DNA of 64,000 bases from an uncultured Nitrospira sp. GTDB lineage: Bacteria > Nitrospirota > Nitrospiria > Nitrospirales > Nitrospiraceae. This document shows, piece after piece, positions 1 through 10,422 of the stretch. The stretch's first letter is position 1. The number at the start of each line of letters is the position of its first letter. A program made the position numbers and the translations under genes. The notes under the pieces were generated by a model that worked only from the letters and a program-made list of their open reading frames with translations, had not been told where the DNA came from and ran no database searches. The DNA lies in assembly GCA_902500825.1 (NCBI GenBank), contig CABVRX010000002.1:272453-336452 (forward strand), given 5' to 3'.

Positions 1-1
1 G

Positions 2-1708
2 TTGTGCCCGTTTCATCAGGAAAAGAGCCCTTCTTTCTCAGTCAGTCCTTCCAAACAAATGTTTTACTGCTTCGGTTGTAAGGCCGGGGGAGATGTCTTC
101 GCCTTTCTGACCAAAATTACCGGGGCAACCTTCCCGGAAGTGCTGCGAGAGCTTGGAGACAAGGCGGGTATTGTGGTGGAAGAGTCGCCGGCGGAACGAG
201 TGCAACGCGGGCAGACCCATCGCATTGAAGAAATCAACCGGACCTCGATGACGTGGTTTCAGGCCAATCTGCGCGATCTACAAATCGGCGCCACGGCTCG
301 TGAGTATCTGAACAGACGAGGTATCCAACAATCGACCGTGGAGTCGTTCCAAATCGGAGTCTCGCCCTCAGAGTGGGATGGGCTGTTTAAATTCCTTTCT
401 CGAAAAGGATTCTCTCACAGCGAGATCATGGCAGCCGGGCTTATAAGCCCGAGAACAAGCGGTAATGGGTACTATGACAAATTTCATGCACGGCTTATGT
501 TCACGATTACTGACCTTCGCAAGCGCGTGGTCGGATTCGGCGGCCGCGTGTTGGGGGACGGCACGCCCAAGTATCTGAATTCTCCCGATACGGTTCTGTT
601 TAAGAAGGGGCAGACGCTCTTCGCCTTCGATCAGGCCCGCGAAGCCATCGTCCGGACCAAGACGGTGATCGTCGTTGAAGGCTATTTCGATGCGATCGCG
701 CTCCACCAGGTGGGGCTCACCCATACCGTTGCTACCCTTGGGACGGCCTTGACGGCTGAGCATATTCAGGCCCTGAGGCGGTTTGCCGACCAAGTCGTGT
801 TGCTTTTTGATCCTGATGCGGCCGGGGTACGCGCGGCGTTGAGAGGATTGGATCTTTTCGTCAACAGCGGATTGGGGGTCAAAGTCGTCACCCTTCCGAT
901 TGGTGAGGACCCTGATACGTTTGTGCGGAAGGAAGGCACCAGGGCGTTTGCCCAGCTGGAAGTGGCTGCTCCGAGTCTCTTAGACTATGCGCTGAACCAC
1001 ACGGTTAAGCAGGCCGACGACGGCTCGCTTGAAAGCCGCATCCGAAGCGTCGATGAGGTGCTGCGAATTCTGCAGAAGAGCGAGCATCCGATCGAGCGGC
1101 AGGAGCGCATCAAAATCGTGGCGGAGCGGTTGGGGATCAGCGAGGCTCGGCTGATCGAACGCTATCCGGCGCTTCTGGCCCAGCCGAAACGAGGCACGGA
1201 AGCGCCGCGCGCGCAGCCTACACAGGGGGTTCCGTTCAATGCCCTGTTCAAAGGGTTCCCCGAGGAGAGGGATCTCCTCTTATTGTTGTTGCACGGAAAA
1301 TTGTCGCCTGCCGATGTCCGGCGCCTGCGGCCGGAGTCCTTTGCCGTCGCACCCTGCCGCAAGCTTGTCGAGATCGCGCTCGCGCATCTTGATCGAGATG
1401 GACGCATCAGTCTCAGATCGGTCTTGGATGAGTCGGCGGACGATCCTGACTGTGGGAATCTGGCGACGGAATTGTCGATGCGCGAGGATCATTTCGATGA
1501 TGTGCAGGCGCACATTACGGACTGTTTGAATTGTCTGGACCGAAAGCGATCGGAACAGGCCCTGAGAGAGCTTATCGCCAGATTGAAAACAGCTGAGCGC
1601 CAAGGCCGTATAGATGAAGCGCGCCTGCTGAATATGCAGATCAATGAGGTACGGATGCGGAAAGCCGGCACGCCGACCGCCGGTGTGGTTTCATTGGTGA
1701 AGGAGTAG
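2..1708 (+). CDS. dnaG: DNA primase DnaG, 5'-truncated by window edge
   Basis: Primase that lays down RNA primers at the replication fork. The visible 568 codons begin inside the N-terminal CHC2 zinc finger: CPFH at residues 2-5 and CFGC near 23-26 supply Cys/His ligands, and the first part of the finger lies outside the window. The leading TTG is therefore an internal Leu codon, not a start. A TOPRIM core follows, with VVEGYFDAI near residue 225 and the acidic motif LLFDPDAAG near 265. The C-terminal half is the helicase-binding region. The stop lies 2 nt before rpoD, the usual dnaG-rpoD pairing of the macromolecular synthesis operon; rpsU, if present, would be upstream. Confidence 0.97.
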   Translation: MCPFHQEKSPSFSVSPSKQMFYCFGCKAGGDVFAFLTKITGATFPEVLRELGDKAGIVVEESPAERVQRGQTHRIEEINRTSMTWFQANLRDLQIGATAREYLNRRGIQQSTVESFQIGVSPSEWDGLFKFLSRKGFSHSEIMAAGLISPRTSGNGYYDKFHARLMFTITDLRKRVVGFGGRVLGDGTPKYLNSPDTVLFKKGQTLFAFDQAREAIVRTKTVIVVEGYFDAIALHQVGLTHTVATLGTALTAEHIQALRRFADQVVLLFDPDAAGVRAALRGLDLFVNSGLGVKVVTLPIGEDPDTFVRKEGTRAFAQLEVAAPSLLDYALNHTVKQADDGSLESRIRSVDEVLRILQKSEHPIERQERIKIVAERLGISEARLIERYPALLAQPKRGTEAPRAQPTQGVPFNALFKGFPEERDLLLLLLHGKLSPADVRRLRPESFAVAPCRKLVEIALAHLDRDGRISLRSVLDESADDPDCGNLATELSMREDHFDDVQAHITDCLNCLDRKRSEQALRELIARLKTAERQGRIDEARLLNMQINEVRMRKAGTPTAGVVSLVKE

Positions 1709-1710
1709 TC

Positions 1711-3525
1711 ATGCCGAAACAAGAGTTGCTCGGTGAGGTGAAAAAGCTGATCACAATCGGGAAGGAAAAGGGCTTTCTGACGTATGACGAGCTCAACAGC
1801 ACCTTGCCCGCTGAAGTGGTGTCTTCGGATCAGTTTGGCAGCATTATGGCGATGTTCGGTGAAATGGATATCGAAATTATCGAGGCCGGCGAGGGGGATC
1901 GGCTTCAGAAACGATCTGAAGGCGAAGTCGGCGAAGAAGCGGAAGACGTCGAATCGGATTCCGAGGAGGAGAACGAGAAGGCGATCGATCTGACGCCTGG
2001 CGCGCTCAGTCGTACCGACGATCCCGTGCGACTCTACCTCAAAGAAATGGGGAGTGTGGCGCTCCTCAGCCGCGAAGGCGAGATCGAAATCGCCAAGCGG
2101 ATTGAAGAGGGGAAAAACGATATCGCGTCCGTGATCTACGGTATGCCGATGACCATTGAATTCGTCTTGGCTCTCCGGGATCAGCTCAAGAACGCCAAGA
2201 TCGACGTCCGTGAGATCGTGCCGGTCCAGGAGACCGAAGAGGACTTTGAAGAAGACCAGCCACCGGTGGAGCGGGATTACGAGGAGTTGCGGGTCAAGAC
2301 GCTGGAGTCGTTGAATGCCGTTCGGAAGGTCTCGCTCGCGCTGAAGGCCTTGGCCGAAAAAGGCAAGCATCTCGGCAGTGATCCGGTCAAACAGAAGAAG
2401 TTCAAGAAGCAGTTCGATGCGATCCGCCAGCAAGTGGTGAACAAAATTGAATCGGTCAATCTCCATGGGGTGCTGAAAGACCGAATGGTGCAGCGTGTCC
2501 GCGATCTGGCGGTGCAAATCCGAGCCGCCGAACGGGAAGCGGTCAGCTGCCAACGGCGGATCGGTGTGGGGGGAGAGGCCGGCGCAGAACTGCTGAGAAA
2601 GATGTGCCGGAGTCGGCAGGATTTCTTGGCGGTCAAACGGAAGACCGGAGTATCGGAAGACGCGCTGGGGGAAATTCGGAAAGTCTATCAAACCGCTAAA
2701 GCCAAGATTCGCCAGTTGGAAACGGAAGAGGCGCTTGTCCCGGCTGAAGAGATCAAGGATGCGGTCAAGCATCTCGACCTAGCCGAAGAGAAAGTGAAGC
2801 GTGGAAAGGCGGAGTTGGTCGAGGCGAATTTGCGGCTCGTGGTGAGCATCGCAAAGAAGTACACGAACCGAGGTCTCCAGTTTCTCGATTTGATTCAGGA
2901 AGGCAATATCGGGCTGATGAAGGCGGTAGACAAATTCGAATATAAGCGCGGGTACAAATTCAGCACCTACGCGACCTGGTGGATTCGACAAGCGATCACC
3001 CGAGCGATTGCCGATCAAGCACGAACGATCCGGATTCCCGTTCATATGATTGAAACGATCAATAAGCTCATTCGAACCTCCAGGCATCTCGTGCAGAAGC
3101 TGGGTCGTGAGCCCCTTCCCGAAGAGATCGCCGAGCGCATGGATCTGCCGTTGGACAAGGTCAGGAAAATTCTCAAGATCGCCCGTGAACCCATCTCACT
3201 CGAAACGCCGATCGGTGAAGAGGAAGACAGTCATCTGGGTGATTTCATCGAAGACAAGAAAGCCGTATCTCCGCTGGAAGCGGCTATTCGCTATGATTTA
3301 CAGCGGCAGATCAACAGCGCCTTGGAAACCTTGACGCCTCGTGAGGAGAAGGTATTGCGCAAGCGGTTCGGTATCGGCGAAGCAACCGATCACACCTTGG
3401 AAGAAGTCGGACAGGATTTCGAAGTGACGCGCGAACGCATCAGGCAAATCGAAGCCAAGGCCTTGAGAAAATTGCGGCATCCGAGCCGTAGTAAAAAGTT
3501 GAGGAGTTTTGTCGAGAGCTTATAA
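1711..3525 (+). CDS. rpoD: RNA polymerase primary sigma factor RpoD (sigma70)
   Basis: Housekeeping sigma factor of 604 residues. The N-terminal part is acidic (region 1.1, a Glu/Asp-rich stretch around residues 60-85). [11 protein letters not shown] marks region 1.2, and a long non-conserved insert follows. Region 2 is near residues 380-445 and contains [17 protein letters not shown] and [10 protein letters not shown], which bind and melt the -10 element. Region 4 carries the -35 reading helix-turn-helix [20 protein letters not shown] near residues 560-585. The ATG follows the dnaG stop by 2 nt, so the two genes are cotranscribed. It is full length for a group 1 sigma factor. Confidence 0.98.
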   Translation: MPKQELLGEVKKLITIGKEKGFLTYDELNSTLPAEVVSSDQFGSIMAMFGEMDIEIIEAGEGDRLQKRSEGEVGEEAEDVESDSEEENEKAIDLTPGALSRTDDPVRLYLKEMGSVALLSREGEIEIAKRIEEGKNDIASVIYGMPMTIEFVLALRDQLKNAKIDVREIVPVQETEEDFEEDQPPVERDYEELRVKTLESLNAVRKVSLALKALAEKGKHLGSDPVKQKKFKKQFDAIRQQVVNKIESVNLHGVLKDRMVQRVRDLAVQIRAAEREAVSCQRRIGVGGEAGAELLRKMCRSRQDFLAVKRKTGVSEDALGEIRKVYQTAKAKIRQLETEEALVPAEEIKDAVKHLDLAEEKVKRGKAELVEANLRLVVSIAKKYTNRGLQFLDLIQEGNIGLMKAVDKFEYKRGYKFSTYATWWIRQAITRAIADQARTIRIPVHMIETINKLIRTSRHLVQKLGREPLPEEIAERMDLPLDKVRKILKIAREPISLETPIGEEEDSHLGDFIEDKKAVSPLEAAIRYDLQRQINSALETLTPREEKVLRKRFGIGEATDHTLEEVGQDFEVTRERIRQIEAKALRKLRHPSRSKKLRSFVESL

Positions 3526-3680
3526 ATTTCAGCATTCAAGACGGCGCGATTTGACTCTACTCGGAGCAGCAGCCTAAAATCCAAATTTTGGTGGCGATAC
3601 CTGCTGAGACTGAGGCCGATGGAAACCGTCACATACGATTCACTCGTCCAGACGTCAGCCTGAATCCGAGCCGTCCGATC

Positions 3681-3757
3681 GGGCCCATAGCTCAGGTGGT
3701 TAGAGCGGCTGACTCATAATCAGCTGGTCCTAGGTTCAAGTCCTAGTGGGCCCACCA
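3681..3757 (+). tRNA. tRNA with CAU anticodon, probably tRNA-Ile2 (lysidine-modified)
   Basis: A 77-nt cloverleaf with encoded CCA. The acceptor stem GGGCCCA pairs with TGGGCCC, the T arm contains GTTCAAGTC, and the anticodon stem GCTGA/TCAGC encloses loop CTCATAA, giving anticodon CAT. CAU is shared by initiator Met, elongator Met and the lysidine-modified Ile2 tRNA. The C4-G69 and C5-G68 pairs fit what TilS recognises in E. coli tRNA-Ile2, whereas E. coli elongator Met has U4-A69 and A5-U68. I therefore favour Ile2, decoding AUA. The 3' end lies 54 nt before the next gene. Confidence 0.93.
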
Positions 3758-3811
3758 GTCTGGACCGGTATCAGACCCATTCCGTGTGCCGGCATTGATG
3801 GAAAGGATACG

Positions 3812-4585
3812 TTGAACCAAAAGCTTTCTCCTCTTATCGAATTGCAAAAACTCGATCTCCGGATCATGGAGATCACTGAGATCCGCAGGAAAATTCCCGA
3901 ACGCCTCCATGCTGCCGAGACTCCGCTTCGAGAGGCAACGCAGTTTTTCAATGACACGAAGAGTGCCGTTGATGCTGCCGTCAAGGAACGGCGCGCGCAT
4001 GAGAAGGATCTCGAAGCCCATGAGGCGCACACGGAGAAGATGAAATCGCATGCGGCGAGTCTGAAGACGAACAAAGAATATCAAGCGCATCTATTCGAGC
4101 TGGAACTGGCGAACAAGAAACGGGGAGACTTTGAGGAAAAGATCTTATTGTCGATGGAGAAGATCGATCAACTTCAGAAGACCGCCGGTGAGTTTCAGAA
4201 CAAGAAAAGCGCTTTGGAAAAGGTGTTTGCCCAGGAAAAGCAGGGGTTGGATGCACAGGACAAGGAGCTTGCAGCGGAACTGGCTCAACTCGAAACGCAC
4301 TATCGTGAGGCTTCGGCTCGGGTCGAAAAATCTCTGCTCGATCGATACAACCAAGTCAAAGCTTCACGGAAGGATCAGCCATTAGCAGCGGTGCGTGGAG
4401 GCATTTGTGCAGGCTGCCGCCTGCAGATCCCACCGCAGCTCATTGCGCAAGTCAAACGCTCGGACGACCTGCACGTCTGCCCCTATTGCCGGCGAATGTT
4501 GTATTGGGAGGGAGAGCCGGTTGCGGAAGCCCCATCGGTGCCAGCAAGCAAGCCGTCGGATCTTGAAGTAGGGGAGTCCGTCTAG
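3812..4585 (+). CDS. Coiled-coil zinc-ribbon protein (CT398-like)
   Basis: A 257-residue protein. Roughly residues 1-180 form a long charged helical hairpin with heptad-like Leu/Glu/Lys patterning. The C-terminal zinc ribbon has Cys199-x2-Cys202 and Cys223-x2-Cys226. This is the layout of the widespread CT398/zf-RING_7 family, proposed to act as a nucleic-acid or protein-complex adaptor; the exact function is not known. I chose the TTG at 3812 because GAAAGGA lies just upstream and because the longer reading frame from 3746 would begin inside the tRNA. It converges with rnhC and overlaps it by 4 nt. Confidence 0.85.
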   Translation: MNQKLSPLIELQKLDLRIMEITEIRRKIPERLHAAETPLREATQFFNDTKSAVDAAVKERRAHEKDLEAHEAHTEKMKSHAASLKTNKEYQAHLFELELANKKRGDFEEKILLSMEKIDQLQKTAGEFQNKKSALEKVFAQEKQGLDAQDKELAAELAQLETHYREASARVEKSLLDRYNQVKASRKDQPLAAVRGGICAGCRLQIPPQLIAQVKRSDDLHVCPYCRRMLYWEGEPVAEAPSVPASKPSDLEVGESV

Positions 4586-5247
4586 GCGAGTCCACTTAGG
4601 ACTGATTTGGTAGTTTTGAAGTGCAGTTTCGCCACCGACTCTAACCGCTCCCGGCCGTGTTTTTTGAGGATCATCTTTGCGGCAAGTTCGACGGCCGGGG
4701 ATGCGCCTTTGGGGAGGGTCGTGCCGACTTCTCCGGAAAGCCGCTTCAGCCGTATCAGAAATTCCGCTCGTGCAAGGACGGATGCAGCGGCGACCGCCAG
4801 ATCAGATTCCGCCTTGGTGCGTTGTTCAAGGGTAATCTTCCGACCCTTTTCCTGCAGCGCATTGAGAATCAATCGTTCGTCACCGAACTGATCGGCAATC
4901 GCCCGATCACAGGCCACTCGTTCGAGTAAGGTTTCAAGTGCCTTGGCATGGCCCCAGGCGAGTAGCCGGTTCAGATTTTTGATCTTCGCGTACAGCTCAT
5001 TATATTTCTGCGGGCCGATTGCGATCACGCTGTAGGGACAAATGGTCTTGATGTCGGGAGCTAGTTCAAAAACCCGGCCGTCAGAAAGCTTCTTGCTGTC
5101 GCGGACCTCCATCAACTTCAATTCGCCTTGCGTGGTCGCATCAACGAATACGGCTGCGATGATGAGGGGTCCAAAGTAATCGCCCTTCCCGGATTCGTCG
5201 ATGCCGATGCGTTCGATCCGATTGCGAGGAGGTGACGCAGGCATCAT
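4582..5247 (-). CDS. rnhC: Ribonuclease HIII-type enzyme lacking the N-terminal domain
   Basis: It cleaves the RNA strand of RNA-DNA hybrids. The signature GIDESGKGDYFGPL at residues 15-28, with catalytic Asp17 and Glu18, is the HIII form; HII reads DEAGRG. EVRDSKKLSD and an AAASVLARAEF helix follow as in the family core. At 221 residues it lacks the roughly 80-residue TBP-like substrate-binding domain common at the N terminus of Bacillus-type RNase HIII. I chose the ATG at 5247 because it has AGAGGGAG about 7 nt upstream; an in-frame TTG at 5295 has no comparable site. Confidence 0.88.
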   Translation of the reverse strand: MMPASPPRNRIERIGIDESGKGDYFGPLIIAAVFVDATTQGELKLMEVRDSKKLSDGRVFELAPDIKTICPYSVIAIGPQKYNELYAKIKNLNRLLAWGHAKALETLLERVACDRAIADQFGDERLILNALQEKGRKITLEQRTKAESDLAVAAASVLARAEFLIRLKRLSGEVGTTLPKGASPAVELAAKMILKKHGRERLESVAKLHFKTTKSVLSGLA

Positions 5248-5349
5248 GTTTTTGCTCCCTCTGGAAATCCCGTTGAGGCGGCGGTACTCTATCAACCGAT
5301 TCTAGAGTGGTCAATCATCGTCGAACGAGACTTTTGCTGGAGGTTAAAG

Positions 5350-6222
5350 ATGAGGGTGCGTACCCCAAAGCGCATACGCGCAACGACGATCTTCTGTCTC
5401 CTGATTGGGGGAGTCGGTCTCGCGGGATGTGAGACCAATCCCTATACAGGTCGGTGGCAATTGTTGATGACGTCAGTCAGTCAAGAAATGCAAATGGGGA
5501 CGCAGGCGTACAATCAGATTAAGACTGATCCAAAGATGAGATTATCCCAGGATCCCAGTGAGATTGAACCGGTGAAACGTATCGCTGCACGCATTGTCGA
5601 GGCTGCCAAACGCTCAAAGTATGCCGAGATGGCTCAGCAGTTCCAGTGGGAAGTATCGGTGATCAAAGACGATAAGACCGCCAATGCTTTTGCTCTTCCC
5701 GGAGGAAAGATGGCGGTGTACACCGGCATTTTCCCCATGGCCAAGACGGAGGCTGGCTTAGCAGCCGTGATGGGACATGAGGTGGTGCATGCGTTGGCTC
5801 GACATGGCGCGGAGCGCATGAGTCAGGGGCAAGCAGCCAATATTGGATTGAAAGTCGTGGGTGCTGCGATTGGGCTCAGCGGTGGGAATCCCATGCTCGG
5901 TCAGGCAACCATGGCGGCGCTCGGAGCAGGTGCACAGGTCGGCATCCTGCTTCCCTTCAGCCGAAAACACGAATCGGAAGCAGACTACGTGGGGATTCTC
6001 TTAGCCGCGGATGCCGGCTATGACCCGCGTGAGTCGGTCGCACTTTGGGAACGGATGGGACAAGCATCGGGCGGTGGAGGCTCGGCAGAATTTTTGTCCA
6101 CTCATCCGAGCCACGACACCAGGATTGATCAATTGAAAGAGTGGATGCCTGAGGCTATGGCCATCTATCAGAAAAAGACCCCCATACCGGCTGCCCCATT
6201 ACCGGAAGTCGGTGGCAGGTAA
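5350..6222 (+). CDS. M48-family zinc metalloprotease, periplasmic lipoprotein
   Basis: A 290-residue protein that starts with a lipoprotein signal ending in a lipobox (LAGC, Cys near residue 27), so it is exported and lipid anchored. The zinc site is HEVVH at residues 143-147 with a third ligand Glu208 in HESEAD. STHPSHDTRI near 255 is the conserved C-terminal segment of the M48B/LoiP-BepA-like group. Family members degrade misfolded outer-membrane proteins, and a similar quality-control role is inferred. The start has GGAGG 8 nt upstream. No TPR domain is present, so it is closer to LoiP than to BepA. Confidence 0.9.
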   Translation: MRVRTPKRIRATTIFCLLIGGVGLAGCETNPYTGRWQLLMTSVSQEMQMGTQAYNQIKTDPKMRLSQDPSEIEPVKRIAARIVEAAKRSKYAEMAQQFQWEVSVIKDDKTANAFALPGGKMAVYTGIFPMAKTEAGLAAVMGHEVVHALARHGAERMSQGQAANIGLKVVGAAIGLSGGNPMLGQATMAALGAGAQVGILLPFSRKHESEADYVGILLAADAGYDPRESVALWERMGQASGGGGSAEFLSTHPSHDTRIDQLKEWMPEAMAIYQKKTPIPAAPLPEVGGR

Positions 6223-6306
6223 AGACTCTTGCAGCTGGTGGCCCGATCGTAAGAGGATTGGTCTGTCTGGCTTGTTACCGACCTGCATCATTCTTTATAC
6301 TGACTC

Positions 6307-6741
6307 GGCGTGGGTGGAAGACTGGATGGTCGCTCGGTGGGTTCCCAACGAGAGGAAAGTCCGGACTCCAGGGGCAGGGCGCTGGGTAACTCCCAGGCGG
6401 AGCAATCCGACACCAGCACCACAGAAATCAAACCGCCGATGGCCAAGGCGATGGGATCCCATCTGGTCGCTGCGGCTCAGGTAAGGGTGAAACGGTGGGG
6501 TAAGAGCCCACCGCGGGGATGGTGACATCACCGGCACGGTAAGCGTCGCCCGGTGCAAGGCCAAATAGGAAGACATGTGCGGACTCTTCATGGGGTCTGC
6601 ACACCGACCGGCCCGGTCGAGGTCTTCGGGTAGGTCGCTTGAGGTTCGAGGCAACTCGAATCCCAGAGAAATGATCATCCAAGCAAAGAAGGGAACTTCT
6701 TTGCGGGACAGAATCCGGCTTATAGGTCTTCCGTCCACGCC
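6307..6741 (+). ncRNA. rnpB: RNase P RNA, bacterial type A
   Basis: The catalytic RNA of RNase P, which matures tRNA 5' ends. The universally conserved block GAGGAAAGTCCGGACTCC starts near 6350, and the matching 3' block AGAATCCGGCTTATAGG lies near 6711-6727. The ends pair as helix P1: 6307-6322 is complementary to 6726-6741 over 16 positions with one G-T pair. This sets the boundaries at about 435 nt, slightly longer than E. coli RNase P RNA. Small reading frames across this interval on both strands are spurious. Confidence 0.96.
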
Positions 6742-6813
6742 CTTCATTCGGTGAACGTTCCTTGCTTGAGGCCCTATGTTTCTTTTCCCATCGGCCCACC
6801 AGGAGCGGTTGTA

Positions 6814-6843
6814 TTGACGGTCATTCGTGAAGGATGTTAGGAT
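6814..6843 (+). promoter_or_regulatory. Candidate sigma70 promoter for ilvB operon
   Basis: TTGACG (6814-6819), an 18-bp spacer and TAGGAT (6838-6843). It lies downstream of rnpB and about 125 nt before the ilvB start. The 5' UTR includes an inverted repeat (TAAGGTC at 6914-6920 and GACCTTA at 6936-6942). No T-box or leader peptide was recognised here. Confidence 0.5.
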
Positions 6844-6968
6844 CTTAAATCTTCCCCCTTGATTTCAAACACATTTCTGCACGATGATGCGTGCTTCGCG
6901 AGGGGTGCCGTTTTAAGGTCTTACGATCGACAATCGACCTTATGCTTGCGGGTTGGAGGGAGGGTGCC

Positions 6969-8744
6969 ATGAAACTCACCGGTGCTGAAATCTTCATCGA
7001 ATGCCTGAAGCGGGAAGGAGTGAAGACGGTCTTTGCGCTTCCGGGCGGAGTCGTCTTGAAGATTTTCGATACGCTCCACCAGCAGAAAGATATTGAAGTG
7101 ATCTTGACGCGCCATGAACAGGGTGCCGGCCATATGGCGGAAGGATACGCAAAAGCGACCGGGAAGGCCGGTGTGTGCCTGGTTACCTCCGGCCCCGGCA
7201 TGACCAATGTCATTACGGCGTTAGCCGATGCCTATATGGATTCGGTCCCCGTGGTCTGTTTCAGCGGCCAAGTCCCCACTAATTTGATCGGGAACGATGC
7301 CTTTCAGGAAGCCGACAACGTGGGGTTGAGTCGGCCTTGCACGAAGTACAATTTTCTCGTCAAGGATGTGAACGACTTGGCGGCCACGATCAAGGAGGCG
7401 TTTTATATCGCGACCACGGGCCGCCCTGGTCCGGTCTTGGTGGATATCCCGAAGGACGTGTCGATGGCCAAAGCAGAATTCACCTATCCGAATTCTGTCT
7501 CCATTCGCGGGTACAACCCGACCTACGAAGGGAATAAGTGGCAGATTAAGCAGGCTGCTGAAGCCATCATGAAGGCTAAGAAGCCGATTCTCTATGTCGG
7601 CGGCGGTGTGGTGTTCTCAGGTGCTTCGCAAGAACTGCTTGAATTGGCAGAGATGACACAGATCCCGGTGGACATGACGCTGATGGGTCTTGGGGCGTTT
7701 CCAGGAGAGCATCCTCTGTCTCTGGGGATGCTCGGAATGCACGGGACCTATCAGGCTAACATGGCCATGCATTATTCCGATTTGGTGATCGCCATCGGCG
7801 CGCGGTTTGACGACCGGGTAACGGGGAAGGTGTCGGAATTCTGTCCCCATGCCAAAGTGATTCATGTCGATATCGACCCGACCTCCATCCGGAAAAACAT
7901 CCACGTCGATATTCCGATCGTCGGCGATTGCAAGACGGTGCTTCGTGAGTTGAATCAAATTTTGCGCGCGACGGTCAATGGTGAGCAGAAAGAGCTTCGG
8001 AAGCCCTGGTGGGATCAGATTCGAGAATGGCAACAGGCTCATCCATTGAAATATCACCAAGAGAAGGATGGGCCGATCAAGCCACAACAAGTAGTCAAGC
8101 GGCTGTATGAACTGACCAAGGACCGGGACCCGATCGTCTCGACCGATGTCGGGCAGCACCAAATGTGGGCGGCACAGTATTTCAAGCTGGCAAAGCCGAA
8201 CCGGTGGTTGACCTCCGGAGGACTTGGCACGATGGGTTTTGGATTCCCTGCCGCGATGGGGGCGCAAGCCGCTTTTCGGGATCGACTGGTCCTTTGTATC
8301 GCGGGCGACGGCAGCATTCAGATGAATATGCAGGAAATGGCCACAGCTGTCGTGAGCAAGTTGCCGGTGAAGATCATAATCCTCAATAACGGATTCCATG
8401 GGATGGTTCGCCAATGGCAGGATCTGTTCTACGAGGGACGCTACGCGTCGAGCTATCTGGACACCACTCCAGATTTCGTGAAACTGGCGGACGCTTATGG
8501 AGCGGTTGGCTTACGAGTCAAGACGATCGGCGACCTTGATACCGTCCTGAAAGAAGCCTTGGCGACGGATAAACCCGTCATAGTCGATGTGCCGACATAC
8601 CCCTATGAGAATTGCTATCCGATGATCCCGGCCGGTGGTTGCAACCACGAGATGCTCCTGGAAGATCCGCCGGAGTTGAAGAAGAAGCAATCCGGTGCGG
8701 CCAAGGTGACCCCGGAGGATAAAGATACGGTTTTGACGGCATAA
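6969..8744 (+). CDS. ilvB: Acetolactate synthase, large (catalytic) subunit
   Basis: A ThDP enzyme that condenses two pyruvates to acetolactate, or pyruvate with 2-oxobutyrate, as the first common step of valine, leucine and isoleucine synthesis. It has 591 residues. The N-terminal ThDP domain includes FALPGG and the catalytic Glu region RHEQGAGHMAEGYA. The central FAD-binding domain follows. The C-terminal cofactor motif begins GDGSIQMNMQE and ends NNGFHGMVRQWQ. The ATG at 6969 has a strong GGAGGGAGG upstream and matches the family start MKLTGAEI; the in-frame TTG at 6891 has neither. It is first in a biosynthetic run with ilvH and ilvC. Confidence 0.97.
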   Translation: MKLTGAEIFIECLKREGVKTVFALPGGVVLKIFDTLHQQKDIEVILTRHEQGAGHMAEGYAKATGKAGVCLVTSGPGMTNVITALADAYMDSVPVVCFSGQVPTNLIGNDAFQEADNVGLSRPCTKYNFLVKDVNDLAATIKEAFYIATTGRPGPVLVDIPKDVSMAKAEFTYPNSVSIRGYNPTYEGNKWQIKQAAEAIMKAKKPILYVGGGVVFSGASQELLELAEMTQIPVDMTLMGLGAFPGEHPLSLGMLGMHGTYQANMAMHYSDLVIAIGARFDDRVTGKVSEFCPHAKVIHVDIDPTSIRKNIHVDIPIVGDCKTVLRELNQILRATVNGEQKELRKPWWDQIREWQQAHPLKYHQEKDGPIKPQQVVKRLYELTKDRDPIVSTDVGQHQMWAAQYFKLAKPNRWLTSGGLGTMGFGFPAAMGAQAAFRDRLVLCIAGDGSIQMNMQEMATAVVSKLPVKIIILNNGFHGMVRQWQDLFYEGRYASSYLDTTPDFVKLADAYGAVGLRVKTIGDLDTVLKEALATDKPVIVDVPTYPYENCYPMIPAGGCNHEMLLEDPPELKKKQSGAAKVTPEDKDTVLTA

Positions 8745-8763
8745 AGGAAGTGTTGAGCCACAA

Positions 8764-8807
8764 GTGCTGAGTGCTGAGACGTGTGCCCGGTTCTCAGCGC
8801 TCAGCAC
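8764..8807 (+). promoter_or_regulatory. Long hairpin in the ilvB-ilvH gap
   Basis: GTGCTGAGTGCTGAGA (8764-8779) pairs with TCTCAGCGCTCAGCAC (8792-8807) as a 16-bp stem with a 12-nt loop and one G-T pair. It fills most of the 78-nt gap and ends 15 nt before the ilvH ATG, which has only a weak ribosome-binding site. There is no T-run, so it is more likely an mRNA stability or translation element, or a small dispersed palindrome, than a terminator. Confidence 0.7.
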
Positions 8808-8822
8808 TCGGGACTACGAAAA

Positions 8823-9341
8823 ATGGAACATATCATCTCAGTGACTGTTGAAAATAAGTTTGGAGTCTTGTCACGGGTCGCAGGGCTATTCAGCGGACGC
8901 GGTTTCAATATCGAGAGCCTGTCGGTCGCTCCAACGCTGGATCCATCCATGTCTCAGATGACGATTGTGACCTCAGGTGATGAACGGATCATTGAGCAAA
9001 TCGTGAAGCAGCTGAATAAGCTCATCGATGTGATCAAAGTCGTGGACTTGAACGAAACGGAGTTTGTTTCGCGAGAGACGGCCATCATCAAAGTCCATAC
9101 GAAGGATGCAGATCGGGCCGAGGCACTTAGAATTGTAGATATCTTTCGGGCGAACGTGATCGATTCAACGCCGAGCACCTACACGATCGAAGTCTCCGGA
9201 GATCCCAAAAAGATTGAAGCGATCATCAACTTGCTCCAGCCGCTCGGGATCAAGGATTTGGTCCGTACCGGCCGGGTGGCCGTCGCGCGAGAACCGGTCC
9301 GTCCAGTTGCTGCCCAAGCGAAGAAGGTTGCCCGCGACTAA
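8823..9341 (+). CDS. ilvH: Acetolactate synthase, small regulatory subunit
   Basis: The regulatory subunit that activates IlvB and confers valine feedback. It has 172 residues. The ACT domain at residues 1-75 begins EHIISVTVENKFGVLSRVAGLF and contains GFNIESLSV. The C-terminal domain, about 80-165, contains SGDPKKIEAIINLLQPLGI and RTGR. The ATG at 8823 gives the standard family N terminus. The upstream ribosome-binding site is weak (GGGA) and lies beside a strong hairpin, so translation may be coupled to RNA structure. Confidence 0.96.
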   Translation: MEHIISVTVENKFGVLSRVAGLFSGRGFNIESLSVAPTLDPSMSQMTIVTSGDERIIEQIVKQLNKLIDVIKVVDLNETEFVSRETAIIKVHTKDADRAEALRIVDIFRANVIDSTPSTYTIEVSGDPKKIEAIINLLQPLGIKDLVRTGRVAVAREPVRPVAAQAKKVARD

Positions 9342-9384
9342 CGTCCTGCTACGCGCTCAGTTTTGCTATATACTGATCAGATGA

Positions 9385-10413
<1,029 letters not shown>

Positions 10414-10422
10414 GGCAATTCT

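Noticed and set aside
1489..2772. 427-codon minus-strand open frame over dnaG/rpoD
   Set aside because: It is antisense to two clearly conserved genes, rich in Phe/Leu/His/Arg as expected of a shadow frame, and matches no family.
3746..3811. Upstream GTG start for the zinc-ribbon protein
   Set aside because: It would lie within the tRNA 3' end; TTG 3812 has a ribosome-binding site and the family N terminus.
6295..6799. Overlapping small open frames at 6.2-6.8 kb
   Set aside because: The interval is the RNase P RNA, with both conserved blocks and a 16-bp P1 helix.
7617..8414. 265-codon minus-strand frame inside ilvB
   Set aside because: Antisense to the ThDP core of acetolactate synthase; no start context or family.
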